A stretch of 45,846 nucleotides of DNA from an uncultured Alphaproteobacteria bacterium (GTDB taxonomy: Bacteria; Pseudomonadota; Alphaproteobacteria; RF32; CAG-239), in assembly GCA_944390355.1 (NCBI GenBank), contig CALXPT010000014.1, positions 1-45,846 of the forward strand, given 5' to 3'. Of the stretch, positions 29,381 to 39,163 are shown one piece after another. The notes under the pieces were generated by a model. It was given only the letters and a program-made list of their open reading frames with translations. It did no database searches and was not told where the DNA came from. Every line of letters starts with the position of its first letter. Positions within the stretch are counted from its first letter, which is position 1. Both the position numbers and the translations under genes were made by a program.

Positions 29381-31015
29381 TTATTGCTCTTTGAGCTTGT
29401 CAATGTCGGCGGGAAAGGTTATATCCCAAACCGTATTATCGTTGGGGATTTTTATGAGTGTTGTGTAGTCGGTATGCTCTAAAAATGCGCCGCGTACATC
29501 CGTGTTTTCCGGAACCAAATCTGCATCCGCAAACAGCGAACGGCTCCAGAGTATGGGGTTTTTCTTGATATTTTTGGATGTGAGCATTATCACTTGCTTT
29601 TCTAATTTATTATCAAATTCGGCAATGAGCTTGTTGAGTTCGTTTTCGGTGATGTTGGGCATGTCGGCCGGTAGCAAAATTGCCCCTTGGCAACTATTCG
29701 GGACTAAGTTTAAGCCAAGTTTGATTGAGGTTTTGACCCCTGCGCGGTAGTCTGAATTATAGACGACATTGATGTCGACATCTTTTAAGAGTTCTTCCAT
29801 TACTTCATGCTGGTGGCCGGTGATGAAAAATACCGGCAAGCCCTTGGATTTTAGGGCGGCGTGTACCGCTTTCATAAACAATGGTTCTCCGCCGCAATCC
29901 TTCAACAATTTGTTGCATTTGGCGCGGGCGGAACTTCCGGCGGCCAGAATCACTATGGCTATTTGAGAGGCATTTGGGTCCAAAGTTGTTGAAGAGGCGT
30001 CGATTAGGCGCGTCTCTTCGGTTTTGGACAAGCTTTGAGCCGGAAACAAGCTTACACATTCATCGGTTTGAAAGTCAAACGCGTTTAATTTTTCGTGTAT
30101 TATGGCTTTGCAGATATCTTGATAATGCCGCGGCGAATTGTGCTTGGCAAAATTGTAGGGCAAGGCTATTATGCGTGAAGCGCGTTTGGTAGCTATTATT
30201 AAGTCCGAACTGTTGATTGAAGGAATGTCAAAGTTGACGATTTTATCTACGAATTTTGACATGGCGGTCGGAATGACATCATCTTTGGTTATGGTTCTGA
30301 CCGGTGAAATGATAAATATCAGCTCGTAACCGTCGTATTCTGCCGTTTGAATGGCGTCGGCCAAATCTTCAACATCATAAGAAGCCTGATACTCTCCTTC
30401 AAAACTCAAATTTAGCGGTTCCAAGGTGCGGATGAGTTCGGTTACTTGTGCCGTGAAATGTTCGGTTTGCTCCATGTTATTTTGCAGGCTGGCGTAAATA
30501 AAGGCGGTTTTTTTGGGATAGTCGTGTTGGATACTCAACATCGGCACATTGCCCGAAAGGTGCAAAACCACATTATCTATTGCCGTTTGGGACAAAGCCG
30601 GCGTTAAAAGCTCTACCTCGGCTATAATCTCGCCTTTTTTGACCGGATACCATGCCGGAATCGTGTTTAATATCAATTCGTTTTGAATGTGGTTGAACTT
30701 GGCTACACGTTCTGATTCTCGCATTAAAATGCCGTCTTGGGTCGCAATGATTTTGCACAAACCGTCATCGCCGATGCAATAGGCGGTATTTTCACCACAG
30801 AGGCGGGCGGCTATGATTTCAAGCGCTGTGGCGGAAATGACATCGCCTTCTTCAAAATCTGCGGCTAAAACGGTTTTTAAGCCACAGGATTTGAGCAACT
30901 TTATGTCTTCTGCCGTTAGTTGTCTGCCGCGCGGCAATGTGATGCGGCCAAAAGAAAAATCGGCACAGAGATATTTGCCGGTGGCTTCCGAGAGTAGAAA
31001 ATGCTGGCATTTCAT
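29381..31015 (-). CDS. Molybdopterin-binding / NTP-transferase fusion protein
   Basis: Two-domain protein of 544 aa. Residues about 1-330 look like a MoeA/MogA-type molybdopterin-binding region, including IFIISPVRTITKDDVIPTAM near 235. Residues about 345-544 are a MobA/MocA-type nucleotidyltransferase with the start LAAGSSARAKCNKLL and the metal-site segment LLPADMPNIT. Such fusions occur in alphaproteobacteria and are thought to attach CMP or GMP to the molybdenum cofactor. No molybdoenzyme or other moa/moe gene is in this window. The G-rich loop reads AAGSSARAK, so substrate choice cannot be called. It has a monocistronic look. Confidence 0.85.
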   Translation of the reverse strand: MKCQHFLLSEATGKYLCADFSFGRITLPRGRQLTAEDIKLLKSCGLKTVLAADFEEGDVISATALEIIAARLCGENTAYCIGDDGLCKIIATQDGILMRESERVAKFNHIQNELILNTIPAWYPVKKGEIIAEVELLTPALSQTAIDNVVLHLSGNVPMLSIQHDYPKKTAFIYASLQNNMEQTEHFTAQVTELIRTLEPLNLSFEGEYQASYDVEDLADAIQTAEYDGYELIFIISPVRTITKDDVIPTAMSKFVDKIVNFDIPSINSSDLIIATKRASRIIALPYNFAKHNSPRHYQDICKAIIHEKLNAFDFQTDECVSLFPAQSLSKTEETRLIDASSTTLDPNASQIAIVILAAGSSARAKCNKLLKDCGGEPLFMKAVHAALKSKGLPVFFITGHQHEVMEELLKDVDINVVYNSDYRAGVKTSIKLGLNLVPNSCQGAILLPADMPNITENELNKLIAEFDNKLEKQVIMLTSKNIKKNPILWSRSLFADADLVPENTDVRGAFLEHTDYTTLIKIPNDNTVWDITFPADIDKLKEQ

Positions 31016-31075
31016 TTTGTATTCCTTTCCCTTTTATTTTTACACGGAAAGGATAAAAAATCGTAAAATTCACAT

Positions 31076-31105
31076 AAAAAAAGAAAGCCCGACCCAAGCG
31101 AGCTT
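31076..31105 (-). terminator. Terminator after the 31128 lipoprotein gene
   Basis: On the minus strand, GAAAGCTC pairs with GGGCTTTC and is followed by a T run (plus-strand A run at 31076-31082). Confidence 0.75.
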
Positions 31106-31127
31106 TCCTTATTTTTTCCATAGAACG

Positions 31128-31616
31128 CTACATTGCGTAGTATTCTATGTCGTTCCCGCCGTCAGAAACACGGATGGTAACATTGTTACCAGAGCCGAGT
31201 GTGACGACGGTTAATAACAATTCATAATTATACCCATCATATGGGGAACGACTGTTCACCCGATAGATATATTTTTTATTCAAACGGCACGGCATGCGAT
31301 ATGTCGTTCCGTCTGTATAAGAAAGAACCACCTCAGATCCGTAGTTCTTTAGTGTGGCGTTTGACCACTCTAAAGTTCTAACCATATTGTTAGGACGGTT
31401 AGAATACAGAACAGAAGTTCCTGCCTTAGTTGTTTCTATCGGCAGTTGGTTCACATAATACTTGTACTTGCGAGTGTAATTCTCGCAGGTTTCCTGCACG
31501 CGGTAAACCTTGTGCTGGAAATCGATAAACTCGTTCATCCCGCGTTCCAAAGTTCCGCAAGATGTCATCAAAATTGCCGCTACGGCAATAATGATGAAAT
31601 TTATATTTCTTTTCAT
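31128..31616 (-). CDS. Orphan lipoprotein, unknown function
   Basis: I do not recognise this 162-aa protein. It begins MKRNINFIIIAVAAILMTSCG, a lipoprotein signal peptide with lipobox LMTSC. The mature domain is Tyr/Asn/Thr-rich and probably beta-strand rich, with no known motif. The leader (AAAACTTAATTATT before the ATG) has no SD. TTGCCC-N18-TATAAT lies upstream (31640-31669), partly overlapping the terminator of the preceding gene. A strong terminator follows. Like the 4393, 33343 and 44829 genes, it may be transferred. Confidence 0.7.
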   Translation of the reverse strand: MKRNINFIIIAVAAILMTSCGTLERGMNEFIDFQHKVYRVQETCENYTRKYKYYVNQLPIETTKAGTSVLYSNRPNNMVRTLEWSNATLKNYGSEVVLSYTDGTTYRMPCRLNKKYIYRVNSRSPYDGYNYELLLTVVTLGSGNNVTIRVSDGGNDIEYYAM

Positions 31617-31669
31617 AATAATTAAGTTTTGTATGGTTATTATAACATAATTTGACGGAGTCGGGCAAT

Positions 31670-31700
31670 AAAAAAGCAGGCGGACATATACACCTGCTTT
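31670..31700 (-). terminator. Terminator after the 31743 gene
   Basis: Stem AAAGCAGG / CCTGCTTT (31673-31680 with 31693-31700), with a long T run on the minus strand. It lies immediately before the promoter of the 31128 lipoprotein gene. Confidence 0.9.
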
Positions 31701-31742
31701 TCCCCTTACTAAATGTGTTGTTTTTTATACAATCTATCGGTG

Positions 31743-32021
31743 CTATCTGAGATAGTCATCCTCTCGCGATTTGGACATTGCCAGTTTGGAGGTATCATAG
31801 TCTTTTGTCTCTTTGGCCTGACGCTTGTCGCTCTCTTTGGCAAAATCTTCCATAGACTGCCCCTCAACTTTTTCAACTGCACTTTTGGGGTCAAAAAAGG
31901 CTTCCGCCATGCTGCCGACTTCATGCGCTGCCTCAACTATCTTGCGGCGGACACGGTATCCGCATGATTTTATTTTTTCCTTAAACGAGCTCTTTTCTTT
32001 GTTCTTCTCTTGGGTGGACAT
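31743..32021 (-). CDS. Small charged protein, unknown function
   Basis: Ninety-two-residue protein with GGAG seven bases before the ATG and its own terminator. It is rich in Lys, Glu, Asp and Ser, with no signal peptide. No known family is recognised. Its position after rplM-rpsI and before the orphan lipoprotein gives no functional hint. Confidence 0.65.
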   Translation of the reverse strand: MSTQEKNKEKSSFKEKIKSCGYRVRRKIVEAAHEVGSMAEAFFDPKSAVEKVEGQSMEDFAKESDKRQAKETKDYDTSKLAMSKSREDDYLR

Positions 32022-32104
32022 CTTTCTTTCTCCTCAACAAAATATGTTTTTTCCTTATTATAATATCACAACATTTAAAATTCGTAAAGATTGACATAAC
32101 CCGC

Positions 32105-32131
32105 AAAAAAAAGCTTGGAATAAATCCAAGC
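32105..32131 (-). terminator. Terminator after rpsI
   Basis: Stem GCTTGGA / TCCAAGC (32113-32119 with 32125-32131) and a run of eight T on the minus strand. It ends the rplM-rpsI transcript. Confidence 0.9.
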
Positions 32132-32160
32132 CTTTTGATAATCCGAAAACGTTGAAAATA

Positions 32161-32637
32161 TTAACGTTTTGAGAATTGATATGAACGACGAGCTTTGGCG
32201 CGGCCGTATTTTTTACGTTCAACAACACGGTCATCACGGGTCAAGAAGCCAGCCTTTTTCAAAACAGCTCTTAAATCCGGCTCATATTCGTTCAAGGCAA
32301 TTGAAATACCGTGCTTGATTGCGCCGGCTTGGCCTGACAAACCACCGCCTTTTACCGTGCATACAACGTCATATTCATTAACACGATTGGTGATTTCAAA
32401 CGGTTGGGCAATAATCATTTTCAAAACAGGACGTGCAAAATATTCATCCATTGTTTTTTCATTGATGGTGATGTTGCCTTTACCTGGCTTTAACCATACG
32501 CGCGCAACAGCGTCTTTTCTTTTACCGGTTGCGTATGCCCGACCCAATTTGTCTTTGTTGGGTTTGCGTACCTTAACTTCTGCAGGAGCAGAAACAGCAG
32601 ACTTGATGTCTTGTAAAGATTCAATTTTTTCAGCCAT
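32161..32637 (-). CDS. rpsI: 30S ribosomal protein S9
   Basis: Small-subunit ribosomal protein. The 158-aa protein has an N-terminal extension (about 30 residues) before the conserved S9 core [18 protein letters not shown]. The C-terminus ends [17 protein letters not shown], matching the conserved C-terminal tail that reaches the P site. Its ATG overlaps the rplM stop by one base (TAATG), so translation is coupled to rplM. Confidence 0.97.
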   Translation of the reverse strand: MAEKIESLQDIKSAVSAPAEVKVRKPNKDKLGRAYATGKRKDAVARVWLKPGKGNITINEKTMDEYFARPVLKMIIAQPFEITNRVNEYDVVCTVKGGGLSGQAGAIKHGISIALNEYEPDLRAVLKKAGFLTRDDRVVERKKYGRAKARRSYQFSKR

Positions 32638-33104
32638 TATAATGCGCTCCTCTTGTTCTTGTTATTTAATGCAGCCATATCAATAACAATCGGGTTTTGG
32701 GCTGCGTGCGGATTTTCAGAACCGGCATAAACTCTTAATTTGGTCATTTGCTGACGGCCCAACGGATTACGAGAAATCATGCGTTCAACTGCTTTCTCGA
32801 TTACTCTTTCAGGGAAACGGCCTGCCAAAATCTTCTCAGGCGTGGTTTCTTTGATGCCACCAATCCAACCAGTGTGCTTGAAATATTTTTTATGGGTTAA
32901 TTTCTTGCCGGTTAATTTTACTTTGTCAGCATTGAGAACGACTACATAGTCGCCGCAATCAAGGTTAGGTACAAAGCAAGGTTTGTGTTTGCCACGGAGA
33001 ATGCTGGCAACCTTGGCTGCCAAACGTCCCAAGACAACACCCTCTGCATCAACCACATACCACTTTCTCTCAATGTCTGATGGTTTTGTTGCATATGTGT
33101 TCAT
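32637..33104 (-). CDS. rplM: 50S ribosomal protein L13
   Basis: Large-subunit ribosomal protein needed early in 50S assembly. The 155-aa length is typical of alphaproteobacteria. The N-terminus [20 protein letters not shown] and the segment [20 protein letters not shown] are family hallmarks. It heads the rplM-rpsI operon and has a strong promoter at 33145-33172. Confidence 0.98.
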   Translation of the reverse strand: MNTYATKPSDIERKWYVVDAEGVVLGRLAAKVASILRGKHKPCFVPNLDCGDYVVVLNADKVKLTGKKLTHKKYFKHTGWIGGIKETTPEKILAGRFPERVIEKAVERMISRNPLGRQQMTKLRVYAGSENPHAAQNPIVIDMAALNNKNKRSAL

Positions 33105-33144
33105 TGTAACTCACTTTTTTGTTATAAGGTTAAATTCAGAGCTT

Positions 33145-33172
33145 AATATACTTAAAGATTTTGTGTTGTCAA
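33145..33172 (-). promoter_or_regulatory. rplM-rpsI promoter
   Basis: On the minus strand TTGACA (33172-33167) and TATATT (33150-33145) are separated by 16 bp, about 40 bp before the rplM ATG. This is a strong sigma-70-type promoter. Confidence 0.75.
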
Positions 33173-33284
33173 TATAAAATTTGCATTATTTTTCAATATT
33201 TTATTTTGTGGTATTATAATACCGTTTCTTAAGTCGTTGATTTTGCGTTATTCTATTTAATTTTATGTAAGTTTAATTTTTTGC

Positions 33285-33315
33285 TTGCAATTGTGGACGA
33301 AATGTGCTACATTTG
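33285..33315 (+). promoter_or_regulatory. Promoter of the 33343 gene with a Bacteroidota-like -7 element
   Basis: TTG (33285-33287), 20 bp, then TACATTTG (33308-33315). This fits the Bacteroidota -33/-7 pattern (TTTG ... TAnnTTTG) well. The -35 hexamer is poor for sigma-70. The leader (33316-33342) is A/T-rich with no SD. Confidence 0.5.
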
Positions 33316-33342
33316 TCTAGAAACTAAAATTTTTATTATATT

Positions 33343-33657
33343 ATGAGCGAAAAAAATAAAAGAGCTGCGTGGATAGTAGCTGTTTGCGCAGCAGTATTTA
33401 TCATCGTGTTTCTCCTGTTCTTCAAAGGCTGTCAGGGACAGGGAACAAACGAAACAGTAAAGAAAGACACGTTGACAACCGTTACAACGACAAACGTTGT
33501 TAACGTATATGAAATGTCTTGCTGCGGCGATTCAACTCGTCGCGATACAACAAGCGTTCGCGGTAACCGCGTGCTTGTCGACTTCGACAAAGGCTATGTG
33601 GAAATTTTCAACGAGGATAGCACTTCAACTATCCTGCCACTCGCCGGACGCGAATAA
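33343..33657 (+). CDS. Orphan membrane-anchored protein, unknown function
   Basis: Unrecognised protein of 104 aa, with one N-terminal transmembrane segment (about residues 8-28) followed by CQGQ, which could be a lipobox variant (FKGC). The short mature part has Asp/Thr-rich segments (KKDTLTTVTTT, DSTRRDTTSV) that are reminiscent of Bacteroidota exported proteins. No SD precedes the ATG. It lies between the divergent rplM and convergent mutS and has its own promoter and terminator, so it is monocistronic. Transfer from a Bacteroidota donor is possible. Confidence 0.65.
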   Translation: MSEKNKRAAWIVAVCAAVFIIVFLLFFKGCQGQGTNETVKKDTLTTVTTTNVVNVYEMSCCGDSTRRDTTSVRGNRVLVDFDKGYVEIFNEDSTSTILPLAGRE

Positions 33658-33681
33658 TTCTACCGCTACTGCAAAAAAAAT

Positions 33682-33724
33682 ACCTCCCCTGTTTGTGAAA
33701 ACACATTCACGGGAGGTTTTTTTT
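33682..33724. terminator. Bidirectional terminator between the 33343 gene and mutS
   Basis: Stem ACCTCCC / GGGAGGT (33682-33688 with 33711-33717), with an inner TGTG-CACA hairpin, followed by eight T on the plus strand. An A run at 33673-33680 provides the T run for mutS on the minus strand. Confidence 0.9.
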
Positions 33725-33728
33725 CCGG

Positions 33729-36437
33729 TTAATTTTCAGCTTCCGATGCTTTTGCTTTGAGCTCATAAAGCTTTTCGAGTGCCTGTTTGGGCGACAACTC
33801 ATCCGGATTAAGCTCCCTTAAAGCCTTGATAACCGGAATTTCTTCAAGCTTTTCTTCTTTTTCCTCAACCTTTTTTTGAACAGAGGCAAACAAGGGCAAA
33901 TCATCTATCATCTTGACCATATATGTACTCTTGTCGCTATGTTCCAGAGAATCCAAAACTTGTTCCGCCCTTTTTAACACAACTTTGGGTAAGCCCGCCA
34001 ATTTGGCAACGTGGATACCATAAGAACGGTCGGCCGCTCCCTCTATCACCTCATGCAAAAAGACAACATCTCCGTTATATTCCTTAATCTTCATACAATG
34101 CAGGGACATATTGTTCAGCTTTGCGCTTAAACCGGTTAATTCATGATAGTGGGTGGCAAACAAAGTGCGGCAGCGGTTGACCTCGTGCAAGTGTTCCACC
34201 ACAGCCCATGCAATCGACAGTCCGTCAAAAGTGGCCGTTCCACGTCCGATTTCATCCAAAATCACAAAAGAACGCTCGTCCGCCTGATTTAATATTCCCG
34301 CCGTTTCAACCATCTCAACCATAAAAGTTGAGCGTCCGCGCGCCAAATCATCCGACGCGCCCACCCTTGAAAACAGCTTGTTTATCACGCCAATCCGCGC
34401 CGAATCGCAAGGTACATACGAGCCGATTTGCGCCATAACCGCAATAATGGCATTTTGCCGCAGAAAGGTTGACTTACCCGCCATATTCGGGCCGGTTATC
34501 AGCCATATTAACGAATCGTCTTCTCCCAGCGTGCAATCATTGCCGACAAAGGCTGAGCCGTGTTCTTTTTCTATTGACGCCTCAACCACCGGATGACGCC
34601 CGTTTTTGATTTCAAAGCGCAGACTCTCATCCACCACGGGGCGGCAATAATTTTTTTCCACCGCCAAATCAGCCAACCCCGCCCCAACATCTAACTCCGC
34701 CAGAGCCTTTGAAGTTTTGGAAATATCATCCGCCTCAATCAAAACTCTTGAAACCAAGTCAGCAAAAATTTCTTGTTCCATGGCCAGAGCCTTGTCCGCC
34801 GCGCCGCGAATCTTGTTCTCAAGCTCGGTCAACTCAACCGTGGTAAAGCGCGCCGCATTCAGAACCGACTGCCGATGAATAAAATCCGTATTCTCAAGCA
34901 TTTCGGTCGCGTATTTGCTTTGAACCTCTATAAAGTAGCCTATCACATTATTATATTTAATCTTTAAGTTTGAAATGCCGGTGGATGCGGCATATTTTGA
35001 CTGCAAGTCAACAATAAGCTTGTGGCTGTCGTCTTTCAACAAACGAATTTCATCCAGCTCGGGTGCATAGCCACTCTTAACAAATCCGCCATCACGCGCA
35101 AGTAACGGCAATTCATCAGCTAAGGCGTTTTGCAACTCTGAGACTAAGGTGTCATGATAGCCCAATTCTCCTACCAAAGATTTGAGCGAATCCGGACAAT
35201 TTTCAAGCATTGAGCTCTCCGGCTCGCCGCACCCTTTTATCAGCAAATTTTTGACTTTCGGCACAATTGCCAAAGCCTCGGCTATGGCCGCCAAATCTCT
35301 CGGCCCGCCACGCCCCAAGCTCAAGCGCGATACCGACCTTTCAATATCCGGACAGCCCCGCAAAATTTCTCTGAAATCTTCCCTTACACTTGGATTTTCA
35401 ATAAAATATTGCACAATATCCAGACGCTGGTTTATTTCCGCTATATCCAGCAACGGCATGGCTATGCGTGAGGCAAGCAATCTACCGGCCGCGCCCGTTA
35501 TCGTCCTATCCACAACCGATAACAAAGATGAGCCTTTATCCCCCGAAGTCGACTCCAACAACTCCAATGAACGGCGGGTCGCCCCGTCTATTTCCATTAC
35601 CTTATTTTCATATAGCTTTATCGGTTTTTCTATCCGCGGAAATTTGCCTTTTTGCGTGTTTTCTATATAATCCATTAACACGCCGGCCGCCGTTACTTCT
35701 TCCTTGTCAAAAGAGCCGAACGCATCCAGCGTGCTTACCTCAAAAACATCTAACAGCCTTTTGCGGGCGTTTTCCGCATTAAACCTTGCAAGCGGCAAAA
35801 CCGTCAACTTTTCTCGATACTCGTTAAAAACCTCAAACAAATGCGGGGTTTGCAAATATGCGTCCGCGATAATTATCTCAACCGGAGACAATCTTGCCAA
35901 AAGCGAACTAACCACCAATGTTTCCGGCTTGTCTTTTAATGACAAACTTTGGGTGAAAAAGTCTCCCGTTGAAACATCTACCCACGACACGCCCAGCGAA
36001 TCTACTCTTCCCTTATAAATCGAGAGCATAAAGTTGTTCTTTTTCGAATCGAGCAACGTGTCTTCGGTCAAAGTGCCGGCCGTTACCAGTCTTATAACCT
36101 CTCTTCTGACAACCGATTTTGCACCTCTTTTCTTGGCCTCTTTCGGGTCTTCGGTTTGTTCACATATTGCAACCTTGTAGCCTTGCTTTATTAACCTTGC
36201 CAGATAACTCTCATAAGCGTGAAACGGAACTCCGCACATCGGAACTTCTTCCCCATCCAGATGCCCCCTTTTGGTTAAAGTGATGTCCAATGCCTTTGAT
36301 GCCGTTACCGCGTCATCAAAAAACATCTCATAAAAATCACCCATGCGATAAAATAACAGGTAGTCCTTATGTTGATTTTTTATTTCCATATATTGCGCCA
36401 TCATCGGCGTCATGCTTGTCGGCTTTTTTTCTGTCAT
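33729..36437 (-). CDS. mutS: DNA mismatch repair protein MutS
   Basis: Mismatch-recognising ATPase that starts mismatch repair. The 902-aa length is standard. The mismatch-binding motif DFYEMF lies near residue 35 ([14 protein letters not shown]), Walker A in [10 protein letters not shown] near 645, and Walker B in [14 protein letters not shown]. The core and clamp domains are complete. It diverges from the kinase gene at 36529 across a 91-bp A/T-rich gap. No mutL is in the window. Confidence 0.98.
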   Translation of the reverse strand: MTEKKPTSMTPMMAQYMEIKNQHKDYLLFYRMGDFYEMFFDDAVTASKALDITLTKRGHLDGEEVPMCGVPFHAYESYLARLIKQGYKVAICEQTEDPKEAKKRGAKSVVRREVIRLVTAGTLTEDTLLDSKKNNFMLSIYKGRVDSLGVSWVDVSTGDFFTQSLSLKDKPETLVVSSLLARLSPVEIIIADAYLQTPHLFEVFNEYREKLTVLPLARFNAENARKRLLDVFEVSTLDAFGSFDKEEVTAAGVLMDYIENTQKGKFPRIEKPIKLYENKVMEIDGATRRSLELLESTSGDKGSSLLSVVDRTITGAAGRLLASRIAMPLLDIAEINQRLDIVQYFIENPSVREDFREILRGCPDIERSVSRLSLGRGGPRDLAAIAEALAIVPKVKNLLIKGCGEPESSMLENCPDSLKSLVGELGYHDTLVSELQNALADELPLLARDGGFVKSGYAPELDEIRLLKDDSHKLIVDLQSKYAASTGISNLKIKYNNVIGYFIEVQSKYATEMLENTDFIHRQSVLNAARFTTVELTELENKIRGAADKALAMEQEIFADLVSRVLIEADDISKTSKALAELDVGAGLADLAVEKNYCRPVVDESLRFEIKNGRHPVVEASIEKEHGSAFVGNDCTLGEDDSLIWLITGPNMAGKSTFLRQNAIIAVMAQIGSYVPCDSARIGVINKLFSRVGASDDLARGRSTFMVEMVETAGILNQADERSFVILDEIGRGTATFDGLSIAWAVVEHLHEVNRCRTLFATHYHELTGLSAKLNNMSLHCMKIKEYNGDVVFLHEVIEGAADRSYGIHVAKLAGLPKVVLKRAEQVLDSLEHSDKSTYMVKMIDDLPLFASVQKKVEEKEEKLEEIPVIKALRELNPDELSPKQALEKLYELKAKASEAEN

Positions 36438-36528
36438 ATCTCTTCAAAACTTAAACGAATTTAAACTTCTTTTATCTTAAACTATTTTATACTTTAGTCC
36501 AGTTCTTTATCTGTTTTATGGTGCTTAA

Positions 36529-37980
36529 ATGAAACTTAAACGTCGCTACAAATGGCTTAATATTGAACGCAACAACAAGTTTGTCAATCGAATCCTTTTT
36601 CTTTCAATTCCTTCCGCCTTGGTTTTGTTGGTGCTCGCTATCTTTAATATCGTCTCTCCGCTTATCGCCGTTCTGACTTATGCCGCCATACTCGTCTTTA
36701 ACAGTGCTTTGCTCCTGCCCATTAATTTTGAATTGCAACAACTCAAAAAATATACTTCTTCCCTTGCCTGCGGAGAGGATTTTGATGAAAAAGATATGCC
36801 TATTTCTCCCAAAGAAACTAAAGAAATTATCAAAAGTATTAATGCCATGCACCGCTTTTGGGCGCAAAAAACAGATGACCTCGAAGCTCAAAGTATTTCT
36901 GATGCCGCCGTGTTGGATACGCTGCCAGATCCGATTATGATGATTGACCGTGCCGGAAATATTATCGGGGCTAATCTCTCCTCCAGAAATTTGTTCGGGC
37001 GCAAAATCACCGATAAAAATATTGAAAAACTTTTTGATTCAAACAACTTTATTGAGGCCGTTAACCGTGTGTTGAAAAAAGAAAGCGAGGCCGAAAACCT
37101 GATTTTTTATATTCACAAACCCAAAGAACAAAAGCTTTATGCTCATATTAAACAACTCCCTTGGATTTCTAAGGGGAGAGCTGTTGCTGTCATTTCTCTT
37201 TATGATATGACTCGCTCCATGAAAATTGAAAAAATGCAATCAGACTTTGTGGCTAATGCCAGCCATGAACTACGAACGCCGCTTGCCATTATCTCCGGTT
37301 TTATCGAAACCCTTCTTACTACCGCAAAAGATGATGCCGCCGCTCGCGAAAATTTTTTGAAAATTATGCAAGACCAAACAGCCTATATGTCCTCTCTTAT
37401 TGAAAATTTGTTGTCCTTGTCAAGAATCGAGCTCAGTATGGATGATAAACCTCATGATGTCGTGCATATTGCTAAAATTGTTGATGAGGTTAAACAAGCA
37501 CTTTCTCTAAAAGCTAAAAGCCGCGATATTTTGATTGTTTCCAAAATTGATGATGATGTTACCGATATTATTGCCGACGGGCAACAAATTAAACAACTTA
37601 TTCAAAATCTTAGCGATAATGCAATCAAATACGGGTTGAGCCAAAGTGATGTCGCGATTAAGGTTAAAATGGTTGATGATATCCCTGCCTCTAAAAGCCT
37701 CAATGTCGCAAGCGGGCCGGCCGTGGCTATCTCCATTACCAACAAAGGACCGAAAATTTCTTCCGAAAATATTGCCAGACTTACCGAACGGTTTTTCAGA
37801 ATGCAGGAACATAAAGATTTGAATATTAAAGGTACCGGTTTAGGCTTGTCCATCGCTAAGCAAATTATTGTTCGGCACCACGGAAATTTAACGGTTCGCT
37901 CCGGAAACTTGAGCGGTACGACCTTTACGGTTTATTTGCCAAAAAACCCGAATCCTTCGCCTAACCTGCAAGATAATTAA
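36529..37980 (+). CDS. Sensor histidine kinase, PhoR-like
   Basis: Membrane sensor kinase of 483 aa. Two transmembrane segments (about residues 24-60) are followed by a linker, a PAS domain (about 120-220, DTLPDPIMMIDRAGNIIGAN), HisKA with the phospho-accepting His in ASHELRTPLAI (near 244), and HATPase_c with N box LSDNAIKYG and G box GTGLGLSIAK. This domain order fits PhoR, the phosphate-limitation sensor, but no response regulator or pst gene is adjacent, so the signal is unassigned. Its 3' end overlaps the convergent 37961 gene by 20 bases. Confidence 0.88.
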   Translation: MKLKRRYKWLNIERNNKFVNRILFLSIPSALVLLVLAIFNIVSPLIAVLTYAAILVFNSALLLPINFELQQLKKYTSSLACGEDFDEKDMPISPKETKEIIKSINAMHRFWAQKTDDLEAQSISDAAVLDTLPDPIMMIDRAGNIIGANLSSRNLFGRKITDKNIEKLFDSNNFIEAVNRVLKKESEAENLIFYIHKPKEQKLYAHIKQLPWISKGRAVAVISLYDMTRSMKIEKMQSDFVANASHELRTPLAIISGFIETLLTTAKDDAAARENFLKIMQDQTAYMSSLIENLLSLSRIELSMDDKPHDVVHIAKIVDEVKQALSLKAKSRDILIVSKIDDDVTDIIADGQQIKQLIQNLSDNAIKYGLSQSDVAIKVKMVDDIPASKSLNVASGPAVAISITNKGPKISSENIARLTERFFRMQEHKDLNIKGTGLGLSIAKQIIVRHHGNLTVRSGNLSGTTFTVYLPKNPNPSPNLQDN

Positions 37981-38635
37981 TCAATGCCTCATAATTGCGG
38001 CTATTTAAGTAATTTATCAGCTTGAAGTACACCCCTATTCCTTCCCAGCCACGACTGTTATATGCCAGAATCGAGCCTATCATCCAAAAATTGGCTCCGG
38101 GGAGAAACATAAGGCAAAATTTGTAGCCGACTTTGGGCAAATCGGTTTGTTTGTCGTGTATCTGTGAAACAACCGTGTCTATATGATAACCCACAAAGTA
38201 CCCTAATATGCCGTTCAAAATTAAATTACTCGGGGCAAAATGCGTATAGGTCGAAATACCTATCATACATAAAAAGCAAAACAGCGGAAAAAAATACGGC
38301 CCTATCACTATCAGCCAATTTCCTTTGCCTTTGAAACACATGTTTCCTCCCGAATCGTCTTCGGCTATGCTGATTTTGGTTACCTTATGAAATGTCAGCA
38401 ATGCAAAAAAAGCATGCGTACACTCGTGTGCTATAATTTGCATACCTGCCCGCGATGAACCAGCCATGGTTTTGGAAAAATAAAATATTATAATCCCGAC
38501 TGCCATTGCCAGATATTTTAGTGTCAGAAAATTAAACGCATAAAACGATTTATATAGCGCTGGCAATGAAAAAAGCATATAAATCGCTGCCGGCCACTTT
38601 ATTAACTCTATAAATCTATCTATGAATATTCTCAT
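37961..38635 (-). CDS. Membrane zinc metalloprotease-like protein (M50-like)
   Basis: Polytopic inner-membrane protein of 224 aa with about five predicted helices. The motif HECTH (within IIAHECTHAFFALLT, near residue 70) is an HExxH zinc site located just after a membrane segment, as in M50B-type site-2 proteases. A second ligand Asp could lie in HIDTVVSQ near 150. No family-level match is certain. The last 20 bases overlap the convergent kinase gene. Confidence 0.65.
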   Translation of the reverse strand: MRIFIDRFIELIKWPAAIYMLFSLPALYKSFYAFNFLTLKYLAMAVGIIIFYFSKTMAGSSRAGMQIIAHECTHAFFALLTFHKVTKISIAEDDSGGNMCFKGKGNWLIVIGPYFFPLFCFLCMIGISTYTHFAPSNLILNGILGYFVGYHIDTVVSQIHDKQTDLPKVGYKFCLMFLPGANFWMIGSILAYNSRGWEGIGVYFKLINYLNSRNYEALINYLAG

Positions 38636-38767
38636 TTACTCTATTCAAAAAAACTAACACTTTATAAATCTTTTTTAGCTATAATGGGATAAAAGTCAAT
38701 ACAGACTTGTATGTCTTGTGATTTTATCTACAATAAAGATTGTTAAGATTCAAGGAGTAAGCATAAT

Positions 38768-39070
38768 ATGGCTGAGAATGATGATTTTGAGGTCTTTGAT
38801 TTTATTATTAACGATGAAGACGAGGTGATGCTCTTGATGTATGTTCGCGACGGCGAACCTAAAGATGCCCGCGTTGTGCTTAATCCTGAAGAGGGTACTG
38901 CCGTTTTGTATCGTAACGATGTTGATGAAATACAATTAAGCGATATCGGCGATGATATCTTTGATAGCTTGGCTGAGGCGGATAAGCTGTTGGTATGCGA
39001 ACTCAGCCGTGATAAAAAAGATGATGATACGGAAATTGTTTATGCCTATGAGGCTGATGTTGAAGATTAA
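38768..39070 (+). CDS. Small acidic protein, unknown function
   Basis: Unrecognised protein of 100 aa, strongly acidic throughout (many Asp and Glu), with no signal peptide. A strong SD (AAGGAG, 12 bases before ATG) supports it as a real gene. The even spread of hydrophobic residues between acidic ones suggests a small beta-rich domain. The next gene lies 93 bp downstream on the same strand. Confidence 0.7.
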   Translation: MAENDDFEVFDFIINDEDEVMLLMYVRDGEPKDARVVLNPEEGTAVLYRNDVDEIQLSDIGDDIFDSLAEADKLLVCELSRDKKDDDTEIVYAYEADVED

Positions 39071-39163
39071 TATATTATTTGGACAAAATTATTAAAAGTA
39101 CTTGTCTTTTAAATTTATTTGTGATAGATAACCTCTTGATAGGTCAGAAAGCATAGGTTTACC

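Noticed and set aside
32195..32686. Open frame on the plus strand opposite rpsI and rplM
   Set aside because: It runs antisense to two essential ribosomal protein genes and has no SD or recognisable domain.
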